Shown here in pieces: positions 8,285 through 16,934 of a DNA stretch of 64,000 nucleotides. The stretch covers positions 1-64,000 of the forward strand of contig NZ_JALOAN010000009.1 of NCBI RefSeq assembly GCF_023228785.1, written 5' to 3'. This DNA is from Sulfurimonas sp. Lineage in GTDB: Bacteria; Campylobacterota; Campylobacteria; Campylobacterales; Sulfurimonadaceae. The notes under the pieces were generated by a model. That model did no database searches, was not told where the DNA came from, and saw only the letters and a list, made by a program, of their open reading frames with translations. Position numbers and translations under genes: made by a program. The stretch's first letter is position 1. Every line of letters starts with the position of its first letter.

Positions 8285-10192
8285 ATGATAGAAAAAGTTT
8301 TTTTAGTTACGACTAAAGATGAAGAACAAACAAGCACTTTTAATGACTTAGTTTTGCTTATAAAAACTCACTATAAGTTAGTAGTAGAGTTGAAATATTA
8401 CTCTGATATTATTGAAACAAGTGAGCAAAAATCATTTGTACTGCTATATCTTAGTGATGAGCGGATAAAAATATTTTTCAAAAATCATTTAAAGAGTGAT
8501 ATAAACATAGCCATCTTGCCAACTGCTAAAAATCCAAAAACTATTTCAAGTTATGGAGTGTCAAGCGATATACATGAAGCTCTTGAGGATGCACTTGATA
8601 TTTCAAAATATATGAAAGTAGATATACTACTTTGTAATGGTGAGCCTACTTTTACCAATATCGTCATAGGTGATGTTCATGGACTAAACAATGCTAGCTT
8701 AGAAAAGAAGTTTTTTCTCACAAAAATAAAAGAGTTCTTTGTGCATCTAACAAAGTTAAGCTTTAGAGATTTTACTTTTACAACTGCAAAAGATTATGAA
8801 CTTCATACTGCTTCAACTGGTATTATGATACTAGAACACAATGTTAAACATGCTCGCAATAATATTATTCATGAAGAGTTCTCATTTCAAGATGGCAAAT
8901 TAAATGCCTTTATACTCTCTCCAACAAGTGTTATATCTTATGTTTACTATCTATTTTTAGTCTTTTTTTATAGTAGATTTTCACTCAGCTCTCTCCCTAA
9001 AAGTATAGGAGTTATAAAAACTTCAAAGTTAACTATCACAAGTTCTAAACCTATGGACTTTAAAATAGATGAGAGTTTTGTAAGCTCAAAAGCTATTGAG
9101 TTAGAGATTATAAAAGAAGCCCTTAGTATCTCTTTAGGTAGAAGTATAAAAGATCTACCAAAAAAACCTACAACAGAAGATGATAAAGACACTATTAAAA
9201 CAAGTGAATTACCAAAAGGTGAAATAGTTGGTTCACTTTTAAGTGAGACTGTTCCACTTTTTAAAAGAGCAGAAGAAGATGATTTTAAAGATTTATTCTC
9301 ATCACTAAGAGAGAGTTCAAAATTTAGCTCAATCTTTATAGTACTAATGGTACTAAGTACACTTTTAGCTACGACAGGTCTTTTTCAAAACTCTGCTCCT
9401 GTTATCATCGGTGCGATGATTTTAGCTCCGCTTATGGGTCCTATTATATCATTAGCTATGGGTGTCGTTAGAGCTGAAAATCTATTCATAACAAACAGTC
9501 TAAAAACATTAGCATACGGCATAGTAACTGCTCTGTTTTTTTCATGTATCTACACATATTCTATGCCACTCTCAGAGTTAACACCAGAGATGCGAGGACG
9601 ACTAAATCCAAATGTATTAGATCTGATGGTAGCCATCATCTCAGGAATTGCTGGAGCTTATGCAAACTCTAAGAGTGAAGTTGCAAAAAGTCTAGCAGGT
9701 GTTGCAATAGCTGTAGCGCTCATTCCTCCACTAAGTGTGACTGGAATCGGGATCGGTTGGGGTAACATTGACATTATCTATGGCTCATTTTTACTCTTTA
9801 TCACCAACCTTGTAGGTATTACGCTCTCGGCATCTTTGACATTTTTAGTCTTAGGTTACGCTCCACTCAAACGAGCAAAAAAAGGCTTAGTTTATACATC
9901 AATAATCTTGGCTTTAGTTACTATACCTTTGATATTCTCATTTGCAAAACTTATAAAGCAAAATAGCATCTTAAGTAGACTAAACAACAAGACCTACATC
10001 ATAAATAGTAAAAAAGTTGATATTACCGTCCTAGAAGTAGATCTAAGCTCTAAAATTCCACTTCTATATATAAAAACAAGAAGTGACGCACTTTTAAGTA
10101 AAGAAGATTTAGTAAGTTTAAAGAAAAATATATCCAAGCACATAGATGATGAAGTCGCACTAAATGTCTCTATGCGCACTGTAGTTGAGTAA
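8285..10192 (+). CDS. DUF389 (TIGR00341-type) membrane protein with degenerate lipid-kinase-like N-terminus
   Basis: A 635-residue protein in two parts. The C-terminal half (about residues 340-560) holds several membrane helices and the DUF389 core, with LLATTGLFQNSAPVIIGAMI, LAPLMGPIISLAMG, AIISGIAGAYA and VAIALIPPLSVTGIG. This is the uncharacterised hydrophobic domain family. The N-terminal 290 residues look like a diacylglycerol-kinase/YegS fold: ILPTAKNPKTISSYGVSSDI matches the LPxGTxNDFA-type loop, and TITSSKPMDFKIDE resembles the C-terminal beta-sandwich region. The GGDGT nucleotide motif is not present, so this part is probably not catalytic. A short soluble tail follows the helices. 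Substrate and role are unknown. Confidence 0.78.
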   Translation: MIEKVFLVTTKDEEQTSTFNDLVLLIKTHYKLVVELKYYSDIIETSEQKSFVLLYLSDERIKIFFKNHLKSDINIAILPTAKNPKTISSYGVSSDIHEALEDALDISKYMKVDILLCNGEPTFTNIVIGDVHGLNNASLEKKFFLTKIKEFFVHLTKLSFRDFTFTTAKDYELHTASTGIMILEHNVKHARNNIIHEEFSFQDGKLNAFILSPTSVISYVYYLFLVFFYSRFSLSSLPKSIGVIKTSKLTITSSKPMDFKIDESFVSSKAIELEIIKEALSISLGRSIKDLPKKPTTEDDKDTIKTSELPKGEIVGSLLSETVPLFKRAEEDDFKDLFSSLRESSKFSSIFIVLMVLSTLLATTGLFQNSAPVIIGAMILAPLMGPIISLAMGVVRAENLFITNSLKTLAYGIVTALFFSCIYTYSMPLSELTPEMRGRLNPNVLDLMVAIISGIAGAYANSKSEVAKSLAGVAIAVALIPPLSVTGIGIGWGNIDIIYGSFLLFITNLVGITLSASLTFLVLGYAPLKRAKKGLVYTSIILALVTIPLIFSFAKLIKQNSILSRLNNKTYIINSKKVDITVLEVDLSSKIPLLYIKTRSDALLSKEDLVSLKKNISKHIDDEVALNVSMRTVVE

Positions 10193-10238
10193 AATACTTA
10201 TTTTATCTATTGAATGCTATGAAGAGTTATTAAGTTGG

Positions 10239-10341
10239 ATCCTGAATCAAGTTCAGGATGACGGTTTGTTCGTTCATAATAACGCGTGTCCCGTCATTGT
10301 GTGCGTGTCCCGTCATTCCGTGCTTGTCCCGTCATTGTGTG
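10239..10341. repeat. Palindromic repeat with a 19-bp tandem array
   Basis: A palindrome built on CCTGAATCAAGTTCAGG (10239-10259) is followed by TGACGG and then three 19-bp tandem units (10285-10303, 10304-10322, 10323-10341), each containing GTCCCGTCATT. It is the same family as the repeats near 21.3, 52.2 and 52.8 kb. Together with the next element it fills the 277-bp gap between the DUF389 gene and the convergent flavoprotein gene; short open frames across it are spurious. Confidence 0.75.
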
Positions 10342-10428
10342 CTCTCCTGAGGTGGAATGCATATCACAAACAACTCCCAAAATACGCCGCACCTCAGAAA
10401 AGGTGTGGCGAGAGTGGTGGAACGGGAG
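10342..10428. repeat. Inverted-repeat element of the GTTCC/GGAATGCAT family
   Basis: Begins CTCTCCTGAGGTGGAATGCA and ends in CACCTCAG, GGTGTGGCGAGAG and GTGGAACGGGAG, so the two arms are inverted copies. It belongs with the elements at 27.2, 37.8, 39.3 and 52.9 kb. No coding capacity is seen. Confidence 0.6.
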
Positions 10429-10469
10429 GAAAGCTGATTTCCTAGTTTTATCACTCTACTTGCAAAAGT

Positions 10470-11624
10470 TCACGAGATGGAGTTATTTATCTCTCTTGCA
10501 CAAACTACACCGCTACTAAAAGCCCACTGAAAGTTGTAGCCTCCTAGCTCTCCTGTAACATCTACAACTTCGCCTATAAAGTGTAGGTTTTTAACTCTTT
10601 TTGACTCTAGATTTTTAAAGTTAAGCTCATCTGCTAAAACTCCACCTCGGCAAACCTCCGCCTTAGTAAAACCAAAGTTACCAGCTGGTGCAAACTCATA
10701 GTTGTGGATATTTACTAGTTTTTCTCTCTGCTCTTTTGTGATCTTCTTGCACTCTAGATCTACTACATCTAAAGCTTTTAGTATCGCTACACTAAGTCTT
10801 TTTGGCAGAGGAATAACTGAACTTATGAGTTTTTTACTTCCTTTAGTTAGCTCCAAAATATCTTCATTTGGTAAAAAATCAATCTCAATATTGCCCTTTC
10901 TCCAATAGAGTGAAGTGCTAAGAATTACAGGACCACTAATGCCTTTGTGAGCAAAAAGAAGATCCTCTTCTAAAACTCTATCTTCTACTTTTATGCGAAC
11001 ACTACAACTAAGTCCACTAAGCTCTTTCATCCAAAACTGCTCTTTTTGAAGAGTAAGCCCAACTAATGCAGGAGTAAACTCTTTATTTAAAATGCCGAAA
11101 CTTTTGGCAATTTCAAGCCCAATTTCACTAGCTCCTAGCGTTTTATAGCTCTTTGCACCAGTTGCAACTATAACTCTTCTAGCTTTTATCTCGCCTCTGT
11201 CTGTTTTAACACTAAAGATCTCATCTTTTTTGCAAACTTCTAAGATCTCGGTATTTAAAAAAAAAGTATTTTTTGAAGTTAGTTTTTTTAGAATATTTAT
11301 AATCTCATCAGATGAGTCCTTGCAAAAGTAGTAGCGGTTTTTTCGAACAACTGGACTTAGCCCATGTTGCTTTAAAAACTCCAACAAATCATCCCTACTA
11401 AAACGACTCAAAACACTCGATATTAGTTCTTCGTCTCCATCAAAGTTTCTCTGGCTCATAATGGTGTTTGTGATATTACACTTACCACCGCCAGAGATCT
11501 TTAGTTTTTGTGCAACTTTACTATTAGTATCAACTATGGCAACACTCATCTCCTTACTCAAATGAGCCCCACACATCAAAGAACTAGCCCCTCCACCGAG
11601 GATTAAAACATCATATATTTTCAT
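10470..11624 (-). CDS. BaiN/HI0933-family FAD-dependent oxidoreductase
   Basis: A 384-residue flavoprotein starting MKIYDVLILGGGASSLMCGA, a Rossmann dinucleotide-binding motif (GGGxxxxxxGxxL). The segment LKISGGGKCNITNT is the hallmark of the HI0933/YhiN/BaiN family, and FIGEVVDVTGELGGYNFQWA is the family's C-terminal FAD-binding motif. Members are NAD(P)/FAD-dependent oxidoreductases; BaiN acts on bile acid intermediates in gut clostridia, but most homologues have no known substrate. It is monocistronic and divergent from rimO. Confidence 0.85.
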   Translation of the reverse strand: MKIYDVLILGGGASSLMCGAHLSKEMSVAIVDTNSKVAQKLKISGGGKCNITNTIMSQRNFDGDEELISSVLSRFSRDDLLEFLKQHGLSPVVRKNRYYFCKDSSDEIINILKKLTSKNTFFLNTEILEVCKKDEIFSVKTDRGEIKARRVIVATGAKSYKTLGASEIGLEIAKSFGILNKEFTPALVGLTLQKEQFWMKELSGLSCSVRIKVEDRVLEEDLLFAHKGISGPVILSTSLYWRKGNIEIDFLPNEDILELTKGSKKLISSVIPLPKRLSVAILKALDVVDLECKKITKEQREKLVNIHNYEFAPAGNFGFTKAEVCRGGVLADELNFKNLESKRVKNLHFIGEVVDVTGELGGYNFQWAFSSGVVCAREINNSIS

Positions 11625-11667
11625 GGGCGTATTGTAGCATTTTAGTTTGTTAGAGCACTAACTTAGA

Positions 11668-11673
11668 TATAAT
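11668..11673 (+). promoter_or_regulatory. -10 box of the rimO-tilS unit
   Basis: A TATAAT hexamer lies 28 bp before the rimO start in the 77-bp gap from the divergent flavoprotein gene. Confidence 0.45.
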
Positions 11674-11701
11674 TACGAAAATTTTTACAAAAGTAGTAAT
11701 A

Positions 11702-13018
11702 ATGAGCAACAAACTCCATATAGTCTCTCTTGGATGCACCAAAAACCTTGTCGATACTGAAGTTATGATGGGCAAACTTCAAAACTTTACCCTAACAGAT
11801 GACCAGTCGCAAGCTGATGTTATCATCGTAAATACTTGTGGTTTCATCGATGCTGCAAAAGAGGAGTCCATAAACACTGTTTTATCTCTTCATGAAGCAA
11901 GAAAAGAGGACTCAGTTTTAGTAATGGCGGGATGTTTGAGTGAGAGATATAAAAAAGATCTAGCTACTCAGATGCCAGAGGTTGATATCTTTACTGGTGT
12001 TGGTGACTATGACCGTATTGATGAACTCTTAAGAGATAAAAAGAGCCGTTTTTCAGATGAAGTATTTCTTATAGATGGTAGTGAGAGAGTTGTAACAGGT
12101 TCCTCTTATCACGCTTACATCAAACTATCTGAGGGCTGTAACCAAACTTGTAGTTTTTGTGCTATTCCCTCTTTTAAAGGTAAACTAAATTCAAGAAACC
12201 TTGACTCCATTGCAAAAGAAGTTGAAGGTTTAGTGGCTAAAGGCTATTATGATTTTAGTTTTGTCTCACAAGATAGCTCTTCATTTTTAAGAGATCAAAA
12301 TATCAAAGATGGACTAAGCCTTCTGATTCAACGCATAGAGCTCATCGAGGGCGTTAAAAGTGCTCGTATCCTCTACTTATATCCATCAACTACAACTATC
12401 TCACTTTTAAAAAATATTGCAAAGAGTGAGATCTTTCACAACTACTTTGATATGCCGATCCAGCATATAAATGATGAGATGCTTCACATTATGAAGAGAG
12501 GTTTTGGCAAAAGTAAGACTCTTGAACTTTTAGAGTTTATGAAGAGCCTGCCAAATGCATTTTTAAGAACTAGCTTTATTGTTGGACACCCAAACGAAAC
12601 ACAAGAGATGTTTGATGAGATGTGTGAGTTTGCAGCTTCTTTTGGATTTGATAGGATAAATGTATTTTCATACTCTGATGAAGAGACAACTCCAGCCTAT
12701 GATATGGATGATAAGATCCCAGATGAGACCATCGCCAAAAGATCTCAAATACTTGGTGATATTGCTTCAAAGGTAAGAAATGAGTCTTTAGAAAAAAGAG
12801 TAGGTATTGAGACAGAGATAGTTATTGATCAAGAGAGTGATGAGCATGAGTATCTCCTAAGTGCAAAAGAGCTTATGTGGGCGCCTGAGATCGATGGTGA
12901 GATCTATGTAAATGATAGAACTGTTGATGAAGATCTTGTCTTTGCTAGAGTCTATAGAGCAAAAATCACTGAGCTTATAGGCGACACTCTAACTGCTACA
13001 GTTGATAACAAAGAGTAG
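11702..13018 (+). CDS. rimO: Ribosomal protein S12 methylthiotransferase RimO
   Basis: Radical-SAM enzyme that adds a methylthio group to an aspartate of ribosomal protein S12. The N-terminal UPF0004 domain supplies three cluster cysteines (SLGCTKNLVDTEVM, NTCGFIDAA, MAGCLSERY). The radical-SAM motif CNQTCSFCAIP follows, and a C-terminal TRAM domain is present (about residues 370-438). The IDAAKEESI segment and SLGCTKN start distinguish RimO from its paralogue MiaB, also in this window. The length of 438 is standard. It is followed 5 bp later by tilS. Confidence 0.93.
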   Translation: MSNKLHIVSLGCTKNLVDTEVMMGKLQNFTLTDDQSQADVIIVNTCGFIDAAKEESINTVLSLHEARKEDSVLVMAGCLSERYKKDLATQMPEVDIFTGVGDYDRIDELLRDKKSRFSDEVFLIDGSERVVTGSSYHAYIKLSEGCNQTCSFCAIPSFKGKLNSRNLDSIAKEVEGLVAKGYYDFSFVSQDSSSFLRDQNIKDGLSLLIQRIELIEGVKSARILYLYPSTTTISLLKNIAKSEIFHNYFDMPIQHINDEMLHIMKRGFGKSKTLELLEFMKSLPNAFLRTSFIVGHPNETQEMFDEMCEFAASFGFDRINVFSYSDEETTPAYDMDDKIPDETIAKRSQILGDIASKVRNESLEKRVGIETEIVIDQESDEHEYLLSAKELMWAPEIDGEIYVNDRTVDEDLVFARVYRAKITELIGDTLTATVDNKE

Positions 13019-13023
13019 ATCTT

Positions 13024-14013
13024 ATGCTTGAGCACACTTGCCTAGATCAACTTAGAGGCAAAAAAAATCTCCTAGCTTTTTCAGGTGGCGTGGACTCCTC
13101 CGCTCTTTTTTTCCTACTCTTAGGTGAAGAGATAGAGTTTGATATAGCCATAGTAAACTACAAACAAAGAGCACAAAGTGAGCAAGAAGTCTCTTATGCT
13201 AAAGATCTCGCTTTTAATCATAATCTTCTTTGTCACACATTTATATCCCCTACAATTAAGTCCAACTTTGAAGCAAAAGCAAGAGAGATAAGATATGATT
13301 TCTTTGATACGCTTATAAAAAAATACTCCTATGAAAACCTTCTAACTGCTCATCATCTAGGCGATAGATTTGAGTGGATGCTAATGCAATTTTGTCGTGG
13401 TGCTGGTTGTGCTGAGATGGCTGGAATGCAAAAGTTGCAAAAAAGAGATAGTTACACTTTAGTTCGCCCACTCTTGCATCTTGACAAAAGTGAACTATAT
13501 AATTATCTCAAAAAAAACAATATTAAATATTTTGAAGATGCAACAAATGAAGATGAAGAGATAAAGAGAAACTCCTTTAGACATCGTCATACAAATATAC
13601 TTTTAGATGAGTATCTAAGTGGTATAAAGAAGAGTTTTGAGTATCTTGACGGAGATAGAGAGATCCTAGTGCCAGAAGTTGAGATAGAACATATAGAGGA
13701 GTTGAGCTATTTTAAATCCACTAAGAACACTCGTTCAGATATCTTTATAGTAGATAAAATCTTAAAGAAAAAATCTTATATGCTTAGCTCATCTGAGAGA
13801 GAGTTACTCTTAACAGAGAGTAGTTTAGTAGTAGGTAGAGAGTTTTTAGTAAGTTTCTCAAATGAATTTGTTTTCATCTTGCCATATTTGGATGCGACTA
13901 TGACAAAAGAGTTTAAAGAGGAGTGTAGGATCTTAAGAGTAGATCCAAAGATGCGTCCATATCTCTATAAAAACAGAGAAACATTTACAAAAGTAAAAGA
14001 GCTACTCCTGTGA
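13024..14013 (+). CDS. tilS: tRNA(Ile)-lysidine synthase TilS
   Basis: Converts cytidine 34 of tRNA-Ile(CAU) to lysidine so that it reads AUA codons. The PP-loop ATPase signature LLAFSGGVDSSALFFLL is near the N-terminus, and LLTAHHLGDRFEWMLMQFCRG fits the family's AHHxxDxxET region. RNSFRHR marks the region that binds the acceptor stem. The 329-residue length lacks a long C-terminal extension, as in other Campylobacterota. It lies directly after rimO and converges with the PilO-like gene, overlapping by 12 bp. Confidence 0.9.
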   Translation: MLEHTCLDQLRGKKNLLAFSGGVDSSALFFLLLGEEIEFDIAIVNYKQRAQSEQEVSYAKDLAFNHNLLCHTFISPTIKSNFEAKAREIRYDFFDTLIKKYSYENLLTAHHLGDRFEWMLMQFCRGAGCAEMAGMQKLQKRDSYTLVRPLLHLDKSELYNYLKKNNIKYFEDATNEDEEIKRNSFRHRHTNILLDEYLSGIKKSFEYLDGDREILVPEVEIEHIEELSYFKSTKNTRSDIFIVDKILKKKSYMLSSSERELLLTESSLVVGREFLVSFSNEFVFILPYLDATMTKEFKEECRILRVDPKMRPYLYKNRETFTKVKELLL

Positions 14014-14535
14014 TGCTTTTTTACTTCTATATACTCTCATAGTAAAAGATGAACTTATAAGCTCATGATCACGTTTAAACTCTATAGGAAAGTTTACTCC
14101 TATAACCCAGTCAGCTTTATTGATGGCATCTAAGAAGTTATAAAAACTTTGCGGAGAGTTTATAGATGAAGTTGTATTTACTTCATAAACACTAAACTCA
14201 TCTTCATCATCTAAGGGTTCTTGTTTTGATAATTCTAAAGATATAAAGTAACTTCTAAATTGTTTTTGAAACCTCGTAGAGTTAAATGAGTTGTCAAAAG
14301 AGGTTATGATATGAGTATTTTCAGACTGTAACTCTTTTAACTTTTGTAGAGTTTGCTCCGTAAACTCTTCATATCTTCTAAGCTCCATTGCCTCTTTATT
14401 TAACTTACTTCTTTGTTCTCTATAATTTTTCCCCTCAGGAATTAGAATTAAAAAGGAAAATATTAGCACAAACAGAAGTAAGATTATTGAGAAGAAAAGA
14501 AGATATAGGCTCTGTTTAGTTATATTAATCTTCAT
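14002..14535 (-). CDS. PilO-like membrane protein
   Basis: A 177-residue protein with one membrane helix near the N-terminus (LYLLFFSIILLLFVLIFSFL), a coiled coil (residues about 40-85) and a C-terminal domain with a beta-rich ending (WVIGVNFPIEF, SSSFTMRVYRSKK). This layout is that of PilO/GspM-type inner-membrane components of type IV pili or type II secretion. I use the ATG at 14535, which has AGAGG 7 nt upstream; an ATG at 14559 has no ribosome site. It overlaps the preceding PilN-like gene by 11 bp. The assignment rests on architecture and neighbours, not on strong motifs. Confidence 0.5.
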   Translation of the reverse strand: MKINITKQSLYLLFFSIILLLFVLIFSFLILIPEGKNYREQRSKLNKEAMELRRYEEFTEQTLQKLKELQSENTHIITSFDNSFNSTRFQKQFRSYFISLELSKQEPLDDEDEFSVYEVNTTSSINSPQSFYNFLDAINKADWVIGVNFPIEFKRDHELISSSFTMRVYRSKKASQE

Positions 14536-15088
14536 AATCTGCCTCTTTTTCTTCCTCATATCTTGGGGATTCTAGTGATAATATTTCTTCATCTATATAG
14601 TTTGTAGAGACAAATCTAAGCCAACCATTTTCACTCTCATAAAAACTACTATAAGTTCTATGAAATATAGAACGAAGAGGAGCTTGAAGCATAAAGTTAT
14701 ATACATCTTTATTTGGCGTAACTCCATGAAGTATTAGTCCATTTTTTAAAAGTGTTGCTTGTGAGAGTGTTATGCGTTGTGGCACAAGGTCAAAAAGGTT
14801 TGCAATAGAATCTTTTAAAACTGTATTTTTAGTTGAAATTGTCTCACTTAAGAGTACTTCTTTTTCTATAAAAGTTATTTGTGAGTTCATATTTTGCACA
14901 CTTGACTCTAACTCAATCATTTTTTGTTTTATATCTTGCATATTTTGAGCAAATCTATAATCTTTAAAAAACAAAAAGAAGTAAGTTAAAAAAAGCATAA
15001 TAAGCGTGATACTAAAAAAGCTAAATATGAGTTGTAGTTCTCCTGATATAACACTTTTTTTGCGTGGTTTTATGTAGCTATATTTCAT
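14525..15088 (-). CDS. PilN-like membrane protein
   Basis: A 187-residue protein with a basic cytosolic start (KYSYIKPRKKSVISG), one membrane helix (about residues 22-45), a coiled coil, and a periplasmic domain containing LFDLVPQRITLSQATLLKNG followed by LILHGVTPNKDVYNFML. That last stretch closely fits the beta-alpha pattern of fimbrial assembly protein PilN. The tail is acidic. It overlaps its upstream neighbour by 4 bp. Together with the flanking genes it fits a PilM-PilN-PilO alignment complex, as used in type IV pili or DNA-uptake machines. Confidence 0.55.
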   Translation of the reverse strand: MKYSYIKPRKKSVISGELQLIFSFFSITLIMLFLTYFFLFFKDYRFAQNMQDIKQKMIELESSVQNMNSQITFIEKEVLLSETISTKNTVLKDSIANLFDLVPQRITLSQATLLKNGLILHGVTPNKDVYNFMLQAPLRSIFHRTYSSFYESENGWLRFVSTNYIDEEILSLESPRYEEEKEADYED

Positions 15089-16089
15089 TTTAGCTCTGCC
15101 TTTGCAAGGTCAATAATCTCGCCACCTAGATCAATATGCCTGATAAAGACACTAAAAAACATCTCTTCTTCTAGATAAGTTTTAAGATCAGAACTTACAC
15201 CTATGGCATCTGCGATATAAACTGTCTCTATAAATTTACTTTGGTATTTTGAGTCTTTATAATATCTATTTACAGAGCTTTGAATAGCTAAAAATCTTTG
15301 ATAATCTTCATTAAAGCTACTTGGGTCTTGAACTAAAAGCTCATCTTCTTCACTTAAAAACTCATCATCTTGAGACTGTGCAAACTCATCTATTTCATCT
15401 ATAGTATCAAGATCTTCAATATCTCCAAAGTCATCCAAACCATCAATGTCACTCATTGTATCAATATCATCTAGATCTATACTAGACTCCAAATCAAGAT
15501 CTATTTCACCATCTGATGAATCCATCATCTCATCTTGCATATTATCATGCTCAACATCTAAATGTTCCCCAAACAAGAGTTTCGTTTTATCAAAAACACC
15601 TAGTGTGATGTAGTTATCTTCTAAAAGAAGAAAAAGACCTAAATGAGTATCTATTTTATCTTTAAAAAAACTAGATAAGATACTAAAAGGAGAAAATATA
15701 AAGTCAACTCCCACTTGTGCGTAAGTTCTTTTGATCTCTTCTATGGCTGATGTAGATGTAAAATATGTCCAATCATTTTTATGACACATCATCTTTGAAG
15801 CACTAAAGTCACCAAAAACAGACATATCTTTTGTAGAACATGTTGGAAGAGCACCTTGTTCTTGCGAATAATCTAAAACACATATATATGAAAAAGGAGA
15901 ATCACCTATAAAAGAGTCTATGTACTCTTTCATTTTTGTAGAAAACTCTGTATCGTCAAAGCTTTTATGATAATTTTTAGGTGTGTGTTTTTTACTGCTT
16001 ATTTGAATATAGACAACACTTTTTGCGCGTTGTATTACAATAGCTACAAATATTTTATTGTATATGGATTCAAAAAGTCTGCCGAGCAC
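15085..16089 (-). CDS. Probable PilM/GspL-like cytoplasmic component
   Basis: A 334-residue protein without a membrane segment. The N-terminal part looks like an actin-fold (ASKHA) domain: VVYIQISSKKHT, then VDFIFSPFSILSSFF and LGLFLLLEDNYITLGVFDKT, a pattern seen in PilM/GspL proteins. Residues about 185-245 form a strongly acidic low-complexity insert rich in Asp/Glu (repeating DLDDIDTM, DIDGLDDF). It overlaps the PilN-like gene by 4 bp and the recombinase gene by 1 bp. The family call is inference from fold-like patterns and gene order. Confidence 0.45.
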   Translation of the reverse strand: MLGRLFESIYNKIFVAIVIQRAKSVVYIQISSKKHTPKNYHKSFDDTEFSTKMKEYIDSFIGDSPFSYICVLDYSQEQGALPTCSTKDMSVFGDFSASKMMCHKNDWTYFTSTSAIEEIKRTYAQVGVDFIFSPFSILSSFFKDKIDTHLGLFLLLEDNYITLGVFDKTKLLFGEHLDVEHDNMQDEMMDSSDGEIDLDLESSIDLDDIDTMSDIDGLDDFGDIEDLDTIDEIDEFAQSQDDEFLSEEDELLVQDPSSFNEDYQRFLAIQSSVNRYYKDSKYQSKFIETVYIADAIGVSSDLKTYLEEEMFFSVFIRHIDLGGEIIDLAKAELK

Positions 16090-16934
16090 TATTCATCTCC
16101 ACATAGAGGATGTGCTTTGTTATAGTTTTGTTGTTTCAATGCACTGCCTAATTTTGTATATATTTGTGTAGTAGCCATACTAGAGTGTCCCAAAAGTTCA
16201 CTAACATCAGCAATAGATGCACTACCATTTAATAGTTCTGTCGCATAAGAGTGTCGAAGTTGGTGCGGTGACACTCTTAACCCTACTCTTTTAAAGACTT
16301 TATTAACCCTATATCTTAGAGTGTTTTGGCTTAATCTTTCATCATTTGCCTCAAAAAGAAATATTTTTGGGGAGTTTTTTGTCAAATATTCATCTATAAG
16401 TTTCTTAGTTGATTTTAAAAGTGGTACATCTCTATGCTTAGCACCTTTACCTAAAACTCTTATCCACTCGCTTGATATATCACTTAGCCTTAGATCACAT
16501 AGCTCAGATATTCTAAGCCCTAAGGAGTAGAGCATCACTACGATTAATCTCTCATATTCATCTGCATACTCAAGTGCCTCAGTTATATGTTTATGTGATA
16601 TTGGTTTTGGCAAAGTTTTTGCTACTTTTATGCTCTCATCTGCCTTTAGAAAAACGCTCATCTCATTATCATTTAAAAACTCAACAAAGCCTCTTATAGC
16701 ACTTAGTTTTCTACTAATACTTTTAGGATTTAATTTTGCAATTTTTATACGATATGGCATAAGATTTATGATTAGTTTGTCATCTTCTTCATAGATCTCT
16801 ACGGATTCTAATGCCTCTTTTATAGCCTCATCATAGCTCTTTATCGTTAGATCTGAGTAACCTCTAAAGCTCTCTAGGTGCTCTAGAAATGCTATCCTTT
16901 TTTTACTTACTAACTTTTTCAAGTAACTTCTCAA
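16089..16934 (-). CDS. Tyrosine recombinase, XerC/XerD type
   Basis: Site-specific recombinase of the phage-integrase family. The N-terminal SAM-like core-binding domain spans about residues 10-95. The catalytic set is visible: Arg in SLGLRISELCDLRL, Lys in VLGKGAKHRDVPL, HQLRHSYATELL (HxxR) and LGHSSMATTQIYTKL (His and the nucleophilic Tyr). At 281 residues it is shorter than the XerH of Helicobacter and Campylobacter (about 350-360), so it may be a second, XerC/D-like enzyme rather than the dif resolvase. It lies inside a housekeeping operon and not beside mobile DNA. Confidence 0.82.
   Translation of the reverse strand: MRSYLKKLVSKKRIAFLEHLESFRGYSDLTIKSYDEAIKEALESVEIYEEDDKLIINLMPYRIKIAKLNPKSISRKLSAIRGFVEFLNDNEMSVFLKADESIKVAKTLPKPISHKHITEALEYADEYERLIVVMLYSLGLRISELCDLRLSDISSEWIRVLGKGAKHRDVPLLKSTKKLIDEYLTKNSPKIFLFEANDERLSQNTLRYRVNKVFKRVGLRVSPHQLRHSYATELLNGSASIADVSELLGHSSMATTQIYTKLGSALKQQNYNKAHPLCGDE

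Noticed and set aside
10185..10519. Overlapping open frames after the DUF389 gene
   Set aside because: They translate the palindromic and tandem repeats, have no family-like features, and differ only by frame.
16321..16530. Plus-strand frame inside the recombinase gene
   Set aside because: Antisense of a well-supported gene, without a ribosome site.
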